Of a stretch of 64,000 nucleotides of DNA, positions 8,686-17,268 are shown in pieces; position 1 is the stretch's first letter; every line of letters begins with the position of its first letter. The notes under the pieces are model-generated. The model was not told the origin of the DNA, searched no databases, and saw only the letters and a list, made by a program, of their open reading frames with translations. Origin of the DNA: Geodermatophilus marinus (GTDB lineage: Bacteria > Actinomycetota > Actinomycetes > Mycobacteriales > Geodermatophilaceae); assembly GCF_003428645.1 (NCBI RefSeq), contig NZ_QVQH01000004.1, positions 1 to 64,000 on the forward strand. Direction: 5' to 3'. A program made the position numbers and the translations under genes.

Positions 8686-8755
8686 TGCCCGCCGCCGATC
8701 CCGGGGGGCCGGGCGGGTCGGCCGCGTCCCGAGACCGCGCCCCCGGCGCGCCCGG

Positions 8756-9715
8756 TCAGCCGCGGAGCAGCGCGGCCTGGTAGAGCGCGATGCCGGCGGC
8801 GACGCTCACGTTGAGCGACTCGGTGTCCCGGCCGATCGGGATGCGGACGACCAGGTCGCACCGCTCGCGCACCAGCCGCGACAGCCCGCTGCCCTCGGCG
8901 CCGACCACGAGCGCGACCGGGTCGGCGAGGACGTCGGCGTCGTGCAGGTCCACGTCGCCGTCGCCGGCCAGCCCGACGGTGGTGAGCCCGGCGTCCTGGT
9001 AGGCCGCCAGCGCGCGGGCCAGGTTCACCGCGCGGGCCACCGGCAACCGGGCGGCGGCGCCGGCGCTGGTGCGCCACGCGGACGCGGTCATGCCGACCGA
9101 ACGCCGCTGCGGCACGACCACGCCGTGCGCGTCGAAGGCCGCGGCCGAGCGGACCACGGCGCCGAGGTTCCGCGGGTCGGTCACCCCGTCCATGGCGACG
9201 ACGAGCGCCGGCCGGCCGGAGTCCCGGGCGGCGTCGAGCAGGTCGTCGGGGTGGGCGTACTCGTACGGCGGGACCTGCAGGCCGATGCCCTGGTGCAGGG
9301 CCCCGCCGGCCATCCGGTCGAACTCGGCCCGGCCCACCTCGAGCAGCGGCAGGCCGCGGTCGTTGGCCAGGTGCAGCGCCTCGGTCACCCGCTCGTCGCC
9401 CGCGGTCCGGCTGTCCCCGGTCACCACGTACAGCGCGGTCGCCGGGATCCGCGCCCGCAGCGCCTCGACGACCGGGTTGCGCCCGAGCAGCAGCTCCGGG
9501 GCCTCCTCGGCGCGCTGGCGGCTGCGGTCGCGCTCGGCGCGGCGTCGCGCGTCGGCCTGGGCGCGCCGCTGGGCGGGGTGCCCCGGGCGCATCTCGGCCG
9601 GCGGGGTGGCGCCGCGGCCGGCCAGCGCGCGGCGGCCCTTGCCCCCGGTGCCGGCGGTGGCGCCCTTCTTGCCGGCGCCGCTGCTGCGGCCCCGGCGCTG
9701 GCTGTTGCCGGCCAT
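8756..9715 (-). CDS. rlmB: 23S rRNA 2'-O-ribose methyltransferase, TrmH/SpoU family
   Basis: A 319-residue SPOUT methyltransferase. Residues 1-72 are a disordered basic Gly/Arg/Ala tail probably contacting RNA. Residues 75-150 are the SpoU substrate-binding domain ([12 protein letters not shown]). The catalytic trefoil-knot follows, with motif 1 NLGAVVRSA (183-191), motif 2 [10 protein letters not shown] (270-279) and motif 3 [16 protein letters not shown] (299-314). By homology it methylates a guanosine in the peptidyl-transferase region of 23S rRNA; the exact site is inferred. Its ATG overlaps the cysS stop (TGATG), so translation is coupled to cysS. Confidence 0.92.
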   Translation of the reverse strand: MAGNSQRRGRSSGAGKKGATAGTGGKGRRALAGRGATPPAEMRPGHPAQRRAQADARRRAERDRSRQRAEEAPELLLGRNPVVEALRARIPATALYVVTGDSRTAGDERVTEALHLANDRGLPLLEVGRAEFDRMAGGALHQGIGLQVPPYEYAHPDDLLDAARDSGRPALVVAMDGVTDPRNLGAVVRSAAAFDAHGVVVPQRRSVGMTASAWRTSAGAAARLPVARAVNLARALAAYQDAGLTTVGLAGDGDVDLHDADVLADPVALVVGAEGSGLSRLVRERCDLVVRIPIGRDTESLNVSVAAGIALYQAALLRG

Positions 9716-11118
9716 CAGCGGGTCAGCTCCCATCGCGTCCCGTGCGGGGTGTCCTCGACCTGGACGCCGAGCCCGGTGAGCTGGTCCCGGATGGCGTCGG
9801 CGGCCGCGTAGTCCTTGCGCGCCCGGGCGGCCTGCCGCTGGTCCAGCGCCAGGGCCACCAGCCCCCCCGTCACCTCGGCCAGCCGGTCGCCGGCCCCGCC
9901 CGCCGACCAGCGGGGGTCGAGCGGGTCCAGGCCCAGCACGTCGAGCATGGCACGCACGGCGCCGAGCGCCCGGGCGACCGCTGCGTCGTCGCCGCCGGCC
10001 AGGGCGGTGTTGCCCTCGCGAACCGCCCCGTGCACGGCGGCGACGGCGGCGGGCGTGCCCAGGTCGTCGTCCATGGCCGCGGTGAAGGCCTCCGGCAGCG
10101 CCCGCTCCCCCGCGTCGGCGCCCACCAGCTCGGCGGCGCGGGTCACGAACGACTCCAGCCGCCGGTACGCCGCCGCGGCCTCCGCGAGCGCGGCGTCGGT
10201 GAACTCGACCGTCGAGCGGTAGTGCGGGGCCACCAGGTAGTACCGCAGCTCCACCGGCCGCACCCGCTGCACGACCTCGTCGACCAGCGCGGTGTTGCCC
10301 AGCGACTTGCTCATCTTCTCGCCGCCGAGGGTGACCCAGCCGTTGTGCAGCCAGTACCGGGCGAAGCCGTCGCCGGCCGCCTGCGACTGGGCGCGCTCGT
10401 TCTCGTGGTGCGGGAAGCGCAGGTCCAGCCCGCCGCCGTGCAGGTCGAACGCGGGCCCGAGGTAGCGCCCGGCCATCGCCGAGCACTCCAGGTGCCAGCC
10501 GGGCCGGCCGCGGCCCCACGGCGTCGTCCACGCCGCGGTCTCCGGCTCGGCGTCCTTGTGCGCCTTCCAGAGCGCGAAGTCGCGGGGGTCGCGCTTGCGC
10601 TCGTCGCTGTCGGTGTCGGCGGCGGGGTCGAGGTTGTCGAGCTTCTGCCCGGTCAGCTCGCCGTACCCGGGGAAGGAGCGGACGTCGAAGTAGACGTCGC
10701 CGTCGGCGACGTAGGCGTGCCCGTGCTCGACCAGCCGCTCGATGAGGGCGACCATGTCGGGGACGTGCCCGGTGGCGCGCGGCTCGTAGGTGGGCGGCAG
10801 CAGGCCGAGGGCGTCGTAGGCCCGGGTGACGGCGAGCTCGTTGGTGTACGCCCAGGCCCACCACGGCACCCCGGCCTCGGCGGCCTTCGCCAGGATCTTG
10901 TCGTCGATGTCGGTGACGTTCCGGACGTAGGTGACCTCGTACCCCCGCGCGGCCAGCCAGCGGCGCAGCACGTCGAACACCAGCGCGGAGCGCACGTGCC
11001 CGACGTGCGGGGGGCCCTGCACGGTGAGCCCGCAGACGTACATGGAGGCCTGCCCGGCACGCAGGGGCGTGAAGTCGCGGACCGCGCGGGCGGCCGTGTC
11101 GTACAGGCGGAGGCTCAC
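9715..11118 (-). CDS. cysS: cysteinyl-tRNA synthetase
   Basis: A 467-residue class I aminoacyl-tRNA synthetase that charges tRNA-Cys in the cytoplasm. The HIGH-type motif is PPHVGH (36-41), preceded by zinc ligand C29 in YVCGLTVQ; further zinc ligands lie in WHLECSAM and HHENER. The KMSKS loop is [11 protein letters not shown] near 267. The length is normal. The GTG at 11118 is 7 nt after a TAGACT -10 element, so the message is probably leaderless. It forms an operon with rlmB downstream and lies below ispD-ispF, separated by a tandem repeat. Confidence 0.97.
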   Translation of the reverse strand: MSLRLYDTAARAVRDFTPLRAGQASMYVCGLTVQGPPHVGHVRSALVFDVLRRWLAARGYEVTYVRNVTDIDDKILAKAAEAGVPWWAWAYTNELAVTRAYDALGLLPPTYEPRATGHVPDMVALIERLVEHGHAYVADGDVYFDVRSFPGYGELTGQKLDNLDPAADTDSDERKRDPRDFALWKAHKDAEPETAAWTTPWGRGRPGWHLECSAMAGRYLGPAFDLHGGGLDLRFPHHENERAQSQAAGDGFARYWLHNGWVTLGGEKMSKSLGNTALVDEVVQRVRPVELRYYLVAPHYRSTVEFTDAALAEAAAAYRRLESFVTRAAELVGADAGERALPEAFTAAMDDDLGTPAAVAAVHGAVREGNTALAGGDDAAVARALGAVRAMLDVLGLDPLDPRWSAGGAGDRLAEVTGGLVALALDQRQAARARKDYAAADAIRDQLTGLGVQVEDTPHGTRWELTR

Positions 11119-11119
11119 C

Positions 11120-11197
11120 GCGCGGAGTCTACGGAGCGCGCGATCGGCCCGGCGCGGAGTCCACGGAGCGCGCGATCGGCCCGGCGCGGAGTCCACG
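11120..11197. repeat. 32-bp tandem direct repeat, about 2.4 copies, at the cysS promoter
   Basis: Units at 11120-11151 and 11152-11183, plus a partial unit at 11184-11197. Each begins gcgcggagt and contains acggagcgcgcgatcggccc. Copy 1 differs from the others at the base that makes the minus-strand hexamer TAGACT rather than TGGACT, so only the copy next to cysS carries a good -10. Confidence 0.85.
11126..11131 (-). promoter_or_regulatory. -10 element TAGACT of cysS
   Basis: Minus-strand TAGACT separated by 7 nt from the GTG at 11118. No Shine-Dalgarno sequence is present, so leaderless initiation is likely. Confidence 0.5.
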
Positions 11198-11207
11198 CGG
11201 CGCCGGA

Positions 11208-11723
11208 TCAGCCCGGCGGGGGCCCCGCGGACGGCGGGAGGTCGTCGGCCCGGACCACCAGCGCGGTGGCCAGCGCCGCCCGCCCCTCGCCCCGGCCGGT
11301 GAGACCGAGCCCGTCGGTGGTCGTCGCGGTCACGCTCACCGGTGCGCCGAGCGCGGCGGAGAGCACGGCCTCGGCCTCCGCCCGGCGCGGGCCGAGCCTC
11401 GGGGTGTTCCCCACGAGCTGCACGGCGGCGTTGCCCACCCGCCAGCCCGCCGCGGCCAGCACCTCGCGCACGTGCTGCAGCACGGCGGCGCCGCGGGCAC
11501 CGGCCCAGCGCGGGTCGTCGGTGCCCAGCAGCCCGCCGATGTCGCCGAGGCCCGCGGCGGAGAGGACGGCGTCGGTCAGGGCGTGGGCGACGACGTCGCC
11601 GTCGGAGTGACCTGCGCAGCCGTCGACGGCGGGCCACTCGAGCCCGGCCAGCCAGCAGGGCCGGCCGGCCTCGACGGGGTGGACGTCGACGCCGGTGCCG
11701 ACCCGGGGCAGCGGCGCGGTCAC
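11208..11723 (-). CDS. ispF: 2-C-methyl-D-erythritol 2,4-cyclodiphosphate synthase
   Basis: A 171-residue enzyme of the MEP isoprenoid pathway: it cyclises CDP-methylerythritol phosphate to MEcPP with loss of CMP. The metal-binding motif is [10 protein letters not shown] (residues 8-17, D13 and H15), followed by [15 protein letters not shown] with the third histidine. The C-terminal [16 protein letters not shown] matches the CDP-binding end. The GTG at 11723 overlaps the ispD stop by four bases (GTGA), so the two consecutive pathway enzymes are translationally coupled. A short PPSAGPPPG tail is the only extra sequence. Confidence 0.96.
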   Translation of the reverse strand: MTAPLPRVGTGVDVHPVEAGRPCWLAGLEWPAVDGCAGHSDGDVVAHALTDAVLSAAGLGDIGGLLGTDDPRWAGARGAAVLQHVREVLAAAGWRVGNAAVQLVGNTPRLGPRRAEAEAVLSAALGAPVSVTATTTDGLGLTGRGEGRAALATALVVRADDLPPSAGPPPG

Positions 11724-12382
11724 CGGGCGACCAGCAGCTCGGCGAGCGCGAGGTCGTGCGCCACCGTCACCTTGGCGGCCCGCTCGTGGCCCTCGACGGT
11801 CGCCACCGGCACACCGGCCGCCCGCACCACGGCGGCGTCGTCGGTGAGCTCGGCGTCCTCGGGCAGGGCGGCGTACGCGGCGGCCAGGGGCGCGCGCGCG
11901 AAGCCCTGCGGGGTCTGCACCCGCCGCAGCGCGGCGCGCGGCAGCGTGCCGGTGACCAGACCGCTCGCGTCGACGGAGACGGTCGTGTCGATGACGGGCA
12001 GGACCGGCACCACGGCCGGGGCGCCCGCGGCGAGGGCGGCCAGCACGCGGGCGACCACCTCCGGCGGGGTCAGCGGGCGGGCGGCGTCGTGCACCAGGAC
12101 GGCATCGGTGCCGGGGCGCACCACGGCCAGGGCGGCGCGCACCGAGGCGGTCCGCGTCGCCCCGCCGGTCACCACCCGGGCGCCGGCGGGCACCGCGGCG
12201 GTGACGGCCTCGTGCTCGGCGGCCGGTGCGGTCACGACGACCTCGTCGACGCCGCCGGTCAGCAGCGTCTCGACGGCCCAGCCGACGAGCGGGCGGCCGG
12301 CGAGCGGGACGAGGGCCTTCGGTCGTCCGACCCCCAGACGCAGACCACTCCCGGCCGCTGCGACGATGCCGACAGCGTGCAC
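11720..12382 (-). CDS. ispD: 2-C-methyl-D-erythritol 4-phosphate cytidylyltransferase
   Basis: A 220-residue nucleotidyltransferase transferring CMP to methylerythritol phosphate. The N-terminal CTP-binding loop is [18 protein letters not shown], and the catalytic middle contains [12 protein letters not shown], with VQTPQGF further on, all diagnostic of IspD. The GTG start is 37 nt after the carD stop on the same strand. The carD-ispD-ispF order is conserved in actinobacteria and suggests a shared transcript from the carD promoter. Confidence 0.96.
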   Translation of the reverse strand: MHAVGIVAAAGSGLRLGVGRPKALVPLAGRPLVGWAVETLLTGGVDEVVVTAPAAEHEAVTAAVPAGARVVTGGATRTASVRAALAVVRPGTDAVLVHDAARPLTPPEVVARVLAALAAGAPAVVPVLPVIDTTVSVDASGLVTGTLPRAALRRVQTPQGFARAPLAAAYAALPEDAELTDDAAVVRAAGVPVATVEGHERAAKVTVAHDLALAELLVAR

Positions 12383-12419
12383 GGGAGTGGTCGGGTGGTG
12401 CGGGTGGCCGGAGCCGGCC

Positions 12420-12902
12420 TCAGCTGGCGAGGACCTCGTCGAGGAGCACCTCGGCCTTGTCCTCGTTGGTGCCCTCGGCGAGGGCCAGCTCGCTGACCAG
12501 GATCTGGCGGGCCTTGGAGAGCATGCGCTTCTCGCCGGCCGAGAGGCCGCGGTCCTTGTCGCGACGCCACAGGTCGCGGACGACCTCGGCGACCTTGTTC
12601 ACGTCGCCGGAGGCGAGCTTCTCGAGGTTGGCCTTGTACCGGCGCGACCAGTTGGTCGGCTCCTCGGTGTGGGGGGCGCGCAGGACCTCGAAGACCCGGT
12701 TGAGCCCCTCCTGACCGACGACGTCGCGGACGCCGACGATCTCTGCGTTGTCGGCCGGTACCCGTACGGTCAGATCACCCTGGGCGACCTTGAGCACGAG
12801 GTAGGCCTTCTCTTCACCCTTGATGACCCGCTTCTCGATCGCCTCGATGAGCGCGGCACCGTGGTGCGGGTAGACAACGGTCTCGCCGACAGTGAAGCCC
12901 AT
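12420..12902 (-). CDS. carD: CarD, RNA polymerase-binding transcription factor
   Basis: A 160-residue global regulator. The N-terminal Tudor-like RNAP-interaction domain starts [20 protein letters not shown]. The C-terminal helical DNA-binding domain includes [13 protein letters not shown] and the basic [19 protein letters not shown]. In mycobacteria CarD binds the beta subunit and stabilises open promoter complexes, notably at rRNA promoters, and is essential. The ATG has AAGGGG about 9 nt upstream. It is the first gene of the carD-ispD-ispF run. Confidence 0.97.
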   Translation of the reverse strand: MGFTVGETVVYPHHGAALIEAIEKRVIKGEEKAYLVLKVAQGDLTVRVPADNAEIVGVRDVVGQEGLNRVFEVLRAPHTEEPTNWSRRYKANLEKLASGDVNKVAEVVRDLWRRDKDRGLSAGEKRMLSKARQILVSELALAEGTNEDKAEVLLDEVLAS

Positions 12903-12929
12903 GTGTGTGTGACCCCTTTCGCTCTCTAA

Positions 12930-12935
12930 AGACTA
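12930..12935 (-). promoter_or_regulatory. -10 element TAGTCT upstream of carD
   Basis: TAGTCT on the minus strand lies 27 nt before the carD ATG, predicting a leader of roughly 20 nt that contains the ribosome site. The opposite strand carries TAAACT at 12972-12977, a candidate -10 for the divergent prenyltransferase gene. Confidence 0.45.
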
Positions 12936-13024
12936 CCACGGAACACTGACGAACGGACCGCTCTCTTTTCGTAAACTCGCAGGTCAGAGGGCCGACGGAG
13001 TACTTGGCAGGGGTTGACAGCAGC

Positions 13025-13882
13025 ATGGTCGGTGTGCCTCCGAGGCGCTCCCGGACGGGTCCGTCGCTGCGCGCCCTGGTGCTCGCCACGCACGCCGGGC
13101 CGACGGTCGCGGTCACCACCGTGGCGGGTCTGCTGGCCCTGGCGGCGGGCGTCCCGGGGGGCCGCGCGGCCCTGGTCACCGTCGCCGTCCTCGCAGGTCA
13201 GACGTCGATCGGGTGGAGCAACGACTGGCTCGACGCCGACCGCGACCGGGCCGTCGCCCGGGCCGACAAGCCGGTCGTGCAGGGCGCCGTCGCGCCGTCG
13301 CTGCTGCGCGCCCTGGCGGTCGGCTCGGCCGCGCTCTCCGCCGTGCTGTCGCTGGCGCTCGGACCCGTGCCCGGCCTGCTGCTGCTGGTGCTGGTCGCCA
13401 GCGGCTGGGCCTACAACGCCGGCCTCAAGCGGACGGCCGCCTCGGCGCTGCCCTACGTCACCGGCTTCGGTGCCCTGCCGGCCGGGGTGGTGGCCGCCGC
13501 CCCGGGGACCCCCTCGGCGCCCTGGTGGCTGGTGACCGCGGGCGCGGCGCTGGGCGCCGCGGCCCACCTGGCCAACGCCGCCCCGGACCTCGAGGAGGAC
13601 CTCGCCACGGGGGTCCGCGGGCTGCCGCACCGGCTGGGGGCGCGGGTCTCCGCGGTCGCCTGCGCGGCGCTGCTGGGCGCGGCGTCGATGGTCCTCGTGC
13701 TGGGGCCCGAGGGCCCGCCCGGCACCGCGGGGTGGGTGGGCCTGGCCCTGGCGGCCCCGGCCGTGGTGGTCGCCGCTCTGGCGGGGACGCCGCGGTTCCG
13801 CCGGGCGGCCTTCCCGGCGGTGATGCTGCTGACCGTGCTGGACGTCGTGCTGCTGCTGGCCGGCGGGGCCGCGGTCACCTGA
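13025..13882 (+). CDS. UbiA-family prenyltransferase
   Basis: A 285-residue polytopic membrane protein with 7-9 hydrophobic helices. The first aspartate-rich motif is NDWLDADRDR (66-75), and a second, weaker acidic motif, DLEEDLATGVRGLPHRLG, lies near 182. UbiA enzymes transfer a polyprenyl chain to an aromatic or sugar acceptor; the substrate cannot be told from sequence. MenA and the decaprenyl-phosphoribose synthase have different surroundings. ATG 13025 was chosen with AGGGG about 11 nt upstream; a TTG at 13004 is an alternative. It is divergent from carD. Confidence 0.8.
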   Translation: MVGVPPRRSRTGPSLRALVLATHAGPTVAVTTVAGLLALAAGVPGGRAALVTVAVLAGQTSIGWSNDWLDADRDRAVARADKPVVQGAVAPSLLRALAVGSAALSAVLSLALGPVPGLLLLVLVASGWAYNAGLKRTAASALPYVTGFGALPAGVVAAAPGTPSAPWWLVTAGAALGAAAHLANAAPDLEEDLATGVRGLPHRLGARVSAVACAALLGAASMVLVLGPEGPPGTAGWVGLALAAPAVVVAALAGTPRFRRAAFPAVMLLTVLDVVLLLAGGAAVT

Positions 13883-13923
13883 CGGGGCCCGGGGGCACGC
13901 CAGGGGACCGCGGCCCGGGGCGG

Positions 13924-14850
13924 CTACCTCTTGCCGTTCCCGTTGCCGTTCCCGTTGCCGTTCCCGTTGCCGCCGCCGTTGCTCGCGCGGCCGGCCGGCG
14001 CGGGTGCCGGGGCCGGCTCCGCGGGCGCCACCTCGACGGGCTCGGGCTGCTCGGCCGGCTCCTCGACGGCCGGCGCGCCGGCGTCGCGGGCGGCCGTGCG
14101 CTCGGCGGCGCGGTCGGCGTTGCGCTGGTGGGCGGCGTCGCTGACCCGCTCGCCGGTGACCCAGCCGTTCCGGGCGCCCTCGCTGACCCAGCTGCCGTGA
14201 CCCTGGTCACCGGCCGGCCCCTCGGCCCACTCCTCCTCGGTCAGCGCGGGTCCGGTGGCCGGCTCCTCGACGACGGGCTCCTCGGCGACGGGCTCCTCGG
14301 CGATCGGGGCGTCCGCGGCCTCGTCGTCGACACCCGCGTCGTCGGCACCCCCGTCGTCGGTCCCCCCGGCGGGGTCGTCCCCGACCGGGTCGTCCACCGC
14401 GGGGACGTCGGTGGCACCGTCCTCCGGCTCGGTCAGCTCGGCGGGGTCGCCGCTCTGCTCGACGGCGGCGGGGTCGTCCTGACCGGGGAGGGCTCCGGCG
14501 GTGGCGGCGCCGGTGAGCGCGACGGCGACGGCGCCGGCTCCGACGGCGGTCTTCGCGACGACGCCCGCGGCGGCGATCTTGGTGACGAGTACGGTGACGA
14601 GCATGCGAGGCCTCTTCCGTGAGGTCCGGGCGGGTCGCCCGGCCGTCCGGGGGGACGGTTCCGAGTGGGTGGCGAGGAGACCGGTCGCCAGCAGCTCGGC
14701 CAGCGCCGCGTTCGGCCGTCCCGGCTCGGTGGCGCAGGCCCGGACCGCGTCGGTGAACGCGGTCAGGCCGGTACCCCCGGGCGCGGGGCGGCCGGCGAGG
14801 ACCGCCTCGAAGGCGGCCTCGGCGGTGCGGTCGTCGGCTGGCACGGTCAT
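13924..14850 (-). CDS. hypothetical membrane protein paired with an ECF sigma factor
   Basis: A 308-residue protein, not a recognised anti-sigma family. Residues 1-80 are soluble and helical, ending in a basic patch (RTSRKRPRM). One membrane segment spans about 84-118. The rest is an acidic, Pro/Glu-rich low-complexity extracellular region with repeated EEPVAEEPV elements, and the protein ends in a run of alternating Gly-Asn and a final KR. It starts 10 nt after the sigma factor stop, the usual position of an anti-sigma factor. The topology (cytoplasmic N-terminus, one helix, long outer tail) suits that role, but no zinc-binding HxxxCxxC motif is present. Confidence 0.65.
   Translation of the reverse strand: MTVPADDRTAEAAFEAVLAGRPAPGGTGLTAFTDAVRACATEPGRPNAALAELLATGLLATHSEPSPRTAGRPARTSRKRPRMLVTVLVTKIAAAGVVAKTAVGAGAVAVALTGAATAGALPGQDDPAAVEQSGDPAELTEPEDGATDVPAVDDPVGDDPAGGTDDGGADDAGVDDEAADAPIAEEPVAEEPVVEEPATGPALTEEEWAEGPAGDQGHGSWVSEGARNGWVTGERVSDAAHQRNADRAAERTAARDAGAPAVEEPAEQPEPVEVAPAEPAPAPAPAGRASNGGGNGNGNGNGNGNGKR
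13931..13978. repeat. 12-bp tandem repeat encoding a Gly-Asn tail
   Basis: Three exact copies of ttgccgttcccg and one variant (ttgccgccgccg) in tandem. They lie inside the minus-strand gene and encode its repeated Gly-Asn C-terminus, so copy number may vary between strains. Confidence 0.85.
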
Positions 14851-14860
14851 CTCGTCCCTG

Positions 14861-15454
14861 TCATCGCGCGAGAGCCGCGGAGGGGTACGCCCGCGGGACC
14901 ACCCGTCGGGGTGAACCGTCGCCGAGCGCGGCCCGGAGGGTGCGCAGACCCCGCCGCTGCAGCGCCTTCACGGCGCCCGGCGAGCGGCCCAGCACCTCGG
15001 CCACCTGCTCGACCGTGAGGTCCGCCAGCACCCGCAGCAGCAGCACGGTGCGCTGGTCGGCGGGCAGCGAGCCGCACAGCCGGTGCACGTCGGCGGCCCC
15101 GATGCGGGTGAGCGCGTCGTCCTCGGCGTCCCCACCGGCCCGCTCGGCCAGGACGGTGTCGTCGTCGGTCACCTGCGGACGGCACCCCCGCCGGCGCCAG
15201 TCGTCGACCAGCCTGCGGTGGGCGATGGTGAAGACCCAGGCGCGCAGCGCCGCCTCGTCCCCGGAGAAGCCGCGCAGCCCGGTCAGGACGCCGATGAAGG
15301 TCTCGCTGGCCAGGTCGTCGGGCTCGGCCGCGCCGTGCAGCCGCAGGTAGCCGGTGACCGCCGGGGACAGGTCGCGGTAGAGGACCTCCATCGCCCACGG
15401 GGCGCCCGCCCTGGCCGCCGCGAGGACGTCGTCGAACGGCAGTCCCGTCGCCAT
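14861..15454 (-). CDS. ECF-type RNA polymerase sigma factor
   Basis: A 197-residue sigma-70 family regulator with only regions 2 and 4. Region 2 includes DLASETFIGVLTGL and the DNA-melting stretch RAWVFTIAHRRLVDDWRRRG. Region 4 is LPADQRTVLLLRVLADLTVE followed by the HTH QVAEVLGRSPGAVKALQRRG. The ATG at 15454 is preferred because GGGAGGGCGG directly precedes it; a longer start at 15490 exists. Its signal and regulon are unknown, and the downstream membrane protein is the likely sensor. Confidence 0.9.
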   Translation of the reverse strand: MATGLPFDDVLAAARAGAPWAMEVLYRDLSPAVTGYLRLHGAAEPDDLASETFIGVLTGLRGFSGDEAALRAWVFTIAHRRLVDDWRRRGCRPQVTDDDTVLAERAGGDAEDDALTRIGAADVHRLCGSLPADQRTVLLLRVLADLTVEQVAEVLGRSPGAVKALQRRGLRTLRAALGDGSPRRVVPRAYPSAALAR

Positions 15455-15528
15455 CCGCCCTCCCGTGCCGGCCGTCGTCCCCTCCTCCATCGGCAGGGGC
15501 GGGCGGGCACTGGACGGCGGTCACCCGG

Positions 15529-15600
15529 GAGAAGGACCCTCCTGCGCCCCACCGTGGAAGGGCCCCTGCACGGCGCCGGTCCCGCCCGTCACCGGACCGG
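15529..15600. repeat. degenerate member of the dispersed palindromic repeat family
   Basis: Begins gagaaggaccctcctgcgcc, matching the 5' consensus of the copies at 34936, 48391 and 50424, but the complementary right arm is degenerate. It lies between the photolyase stop and the sigma factor start, both read on the minus strand. Confidence 0.5.
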
Positions 15601-15608
15601 CGGCGGGG

Positions 15609-17168
15609 TCAGGGGGCGGCGGTGCCCCGGCGGCGCTCCTGGTCGACGACCTCCGGCAGGTCGCGCAGCCGGTCCAGCCCGGCCAGGGGTCGGCGCATGC
15701 GCTGGTTGCCCGCCAGCCGGTCGCGGGTGCGCTCGAGGAAGGCCCAGTAGCCGGCGGTGAACGGGCAGGCGTCCTCGCCCAGGCGGCGCCGCGGGTCGTA
15801 CCGGCAGCCGCCGCAGTAGTCGCTCATCCGGTCGATGTAGGCCCCACCGGCCGCGTACGGCTTGGTCGCCAGCACCCCGCCGTCGGCGTGCTGGCTCATC
15901 CCGACGACGTTGGCCACCATCACCCAGTCGTAGCCGTCGAGGAAGCTGCGGTGGAACCAGTCGGACATGGCCAGCGGGTCGACGCCGCGCTGGAGGGCGT
16001 AGTTGCCCAGCACCATGAGCCGCGGGATGTGGTGCACCCAGCCGTCCCGGCGCACGTCGGCGAGGACGCCGGACAGGCACGCGGCGTCCACCGCCCCGTC
16101 GTCGAGGTCGGCCAGCCAGCCCGGCACCGGCTCGTGCGCGGCCAGCGCGTTGGCGTGCCGGTACCCGCGGCCGAGGTACCAGTACATGTGCCAGACGTAG
16201 TCCCGCCAGCCCATGACCTGGCGGACGAATCCCTCGACGCTGTTGAGCGGCAGCGGGTCGCCCTCGGCGAGCGACCGCCGGTAGCGCTCCTCGGCGGCGC
16301 GGACGACCTCGAGCGGGTCGAGCAGGCCGAGGTTGAGCACCGGGGAGAGCAGCGAGTGGGCCAGCCAGCGGTCGCCGGCCAGCATCGCGTCCTCGTGCGG
16401 GCCGAAGGCCCCCAGCCGGTTGTCGAGGAAGTCCTGCAGCCGGTGCAGCGCCTCGGCCCGCGTGACGGGGAACCGTCGCGGTCCGTCGTCCCCGACGAAG
16501 GAGACCTCGCCGGCCGCCTCCCAGCGGTCCAGGTCGGCCCGCACCTCCTCGTCGACGGCGTCCTCCTCGGGCCACCAGGGCTCGGGGACGCCGAGGCGCC
16601 CGTCGGCCGGAGGGGGCTCGCGGTTGTCCTCGTCGAGGTTCCAGCGGCCGCCGACCGGGCCGGCGCCGTCCAGCAGGACCCCGTGCTGGCGCCGGCTGTC
16701 GCGGTAGAAGTCCTCCATGAGCAGCCGGCGCCTCCCCCGGCCGCCGGCCCAGCCGGCGAACTCCTCGTGGGTGGCGACGAAGCCACGGGCGGCGAGCACG
16801 GTCAGGCCGGGGCGGCGGAGCACGTGGTCGCGGCTGCCCCAGGTCGTCGGCGCGCACACCGACAGCGGCTCGTCGTACCGGTCGAGCGCCTCGGCGTAGG
16901 TGCGCACCCGGTGCAGGTCGGCCCGGTCGCCGAGCTCGGCGGCCCGGTGGCGCAGCGCGGAGAGCACGAGGTGGGCCTTCTGCCGGTGGAACCGCCGCCG
17001 GGCGAGGACGCCCCTCGACTCGACCAGCAGGACCGGCTGGTCCGGCGCGTCGAGGAAGTGCGGGCCGAGCTGGTCGGCGAAGCACCAGCGACGGGTTCCG
17101 GGGGCGCGCTCGGGGAACGTCGCGAGGGCCGGGTCGGGCCCCGTGGACGACGACGGACCGTGCGCCAC
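15609..17168 (-). CDS. iron-sulphur bacterial cryptochrome/photolyase (PhrB/FeS-BCP type)
   Basis: A 519-residue member of the deoxyribodipyrimidine photolyase-related family. Residues 27-170 form the N-terminal Rossmann-like domain, and the FAD-binding helical domain follows. Four cysteines that would hold a [4Fe-4S] cluster are C364, C452, C455 and C468 (in YCGGCRYD and DACPF). Their spacing (88, 3, 13) equals that recalled for Agrobacterium PhrB. PhrB repairs (6-4) photoproducts with light; the same lesion is inferred here. GTG 17168 is preferred, with GGGAGG about 8 nt upstream. It is divergent from the lipoprotein gene. Confidence 0.9.
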   Translation of the reverse strand: MAHGPSSSTGPDPALATFPERAPGTRRWCFADQLGPHFLDAPDQPVLLVESRGVLARRRFHRQKAHLVLSALRHRAAELGDRADLHRVRTYAEALDRYDEPLSVCAPTTWGSRDHVLRRPGLTVLAARGFVATHEEFAGWAGGRGRRRLLMEDFYRDSRRQHGVLLDGAGPVGGRWNLDEDNREPPPADGRLGVPEPWWPEEDAVDEEVRADLDRWEAAGEVSFVGDDGPRRFPVTRAEALHRLQDFLDNRLGAFGPHEDAMLAGDRWLAHSLLSPVLNLGLLDPLEVVRAAEERYRRSLAEGDPLPLNSVEGFVRQVMGWRDYVWHMYWYLGRGYRHANALAAHEPVPGWLADLDDGAVDAACLSGVLADVRRDGWVHHIPRLMVLGNYALQRGVDPLAMSDWFHRSFLDGYDWVMVANVVGMSQHADGGVLATKPYAAGGAYIDRMSDYCGGCRYDPRRRLGEDACPFTAGYWAFLERTRDRLAGNQRMRRPLAGLDRLRDLPEVVDQERRRGTAAP

Positions 17169-17268
17169 CCGCCTCACCTCCCGGCGGCCATCCTGCGCCC
17201 CGGGATACGCTCGGGGCGACCCGGCCATCGACGTGCGGTGGCCGGCACGCCCCTGGAGGTCCACCGCT

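Noticed and set aside
11120-11197. Possible CRISPR from tandem repeats (also 57939-58000)
   Set aside because: Units are directly adjacent with no unique spacers and no cas genes are present.
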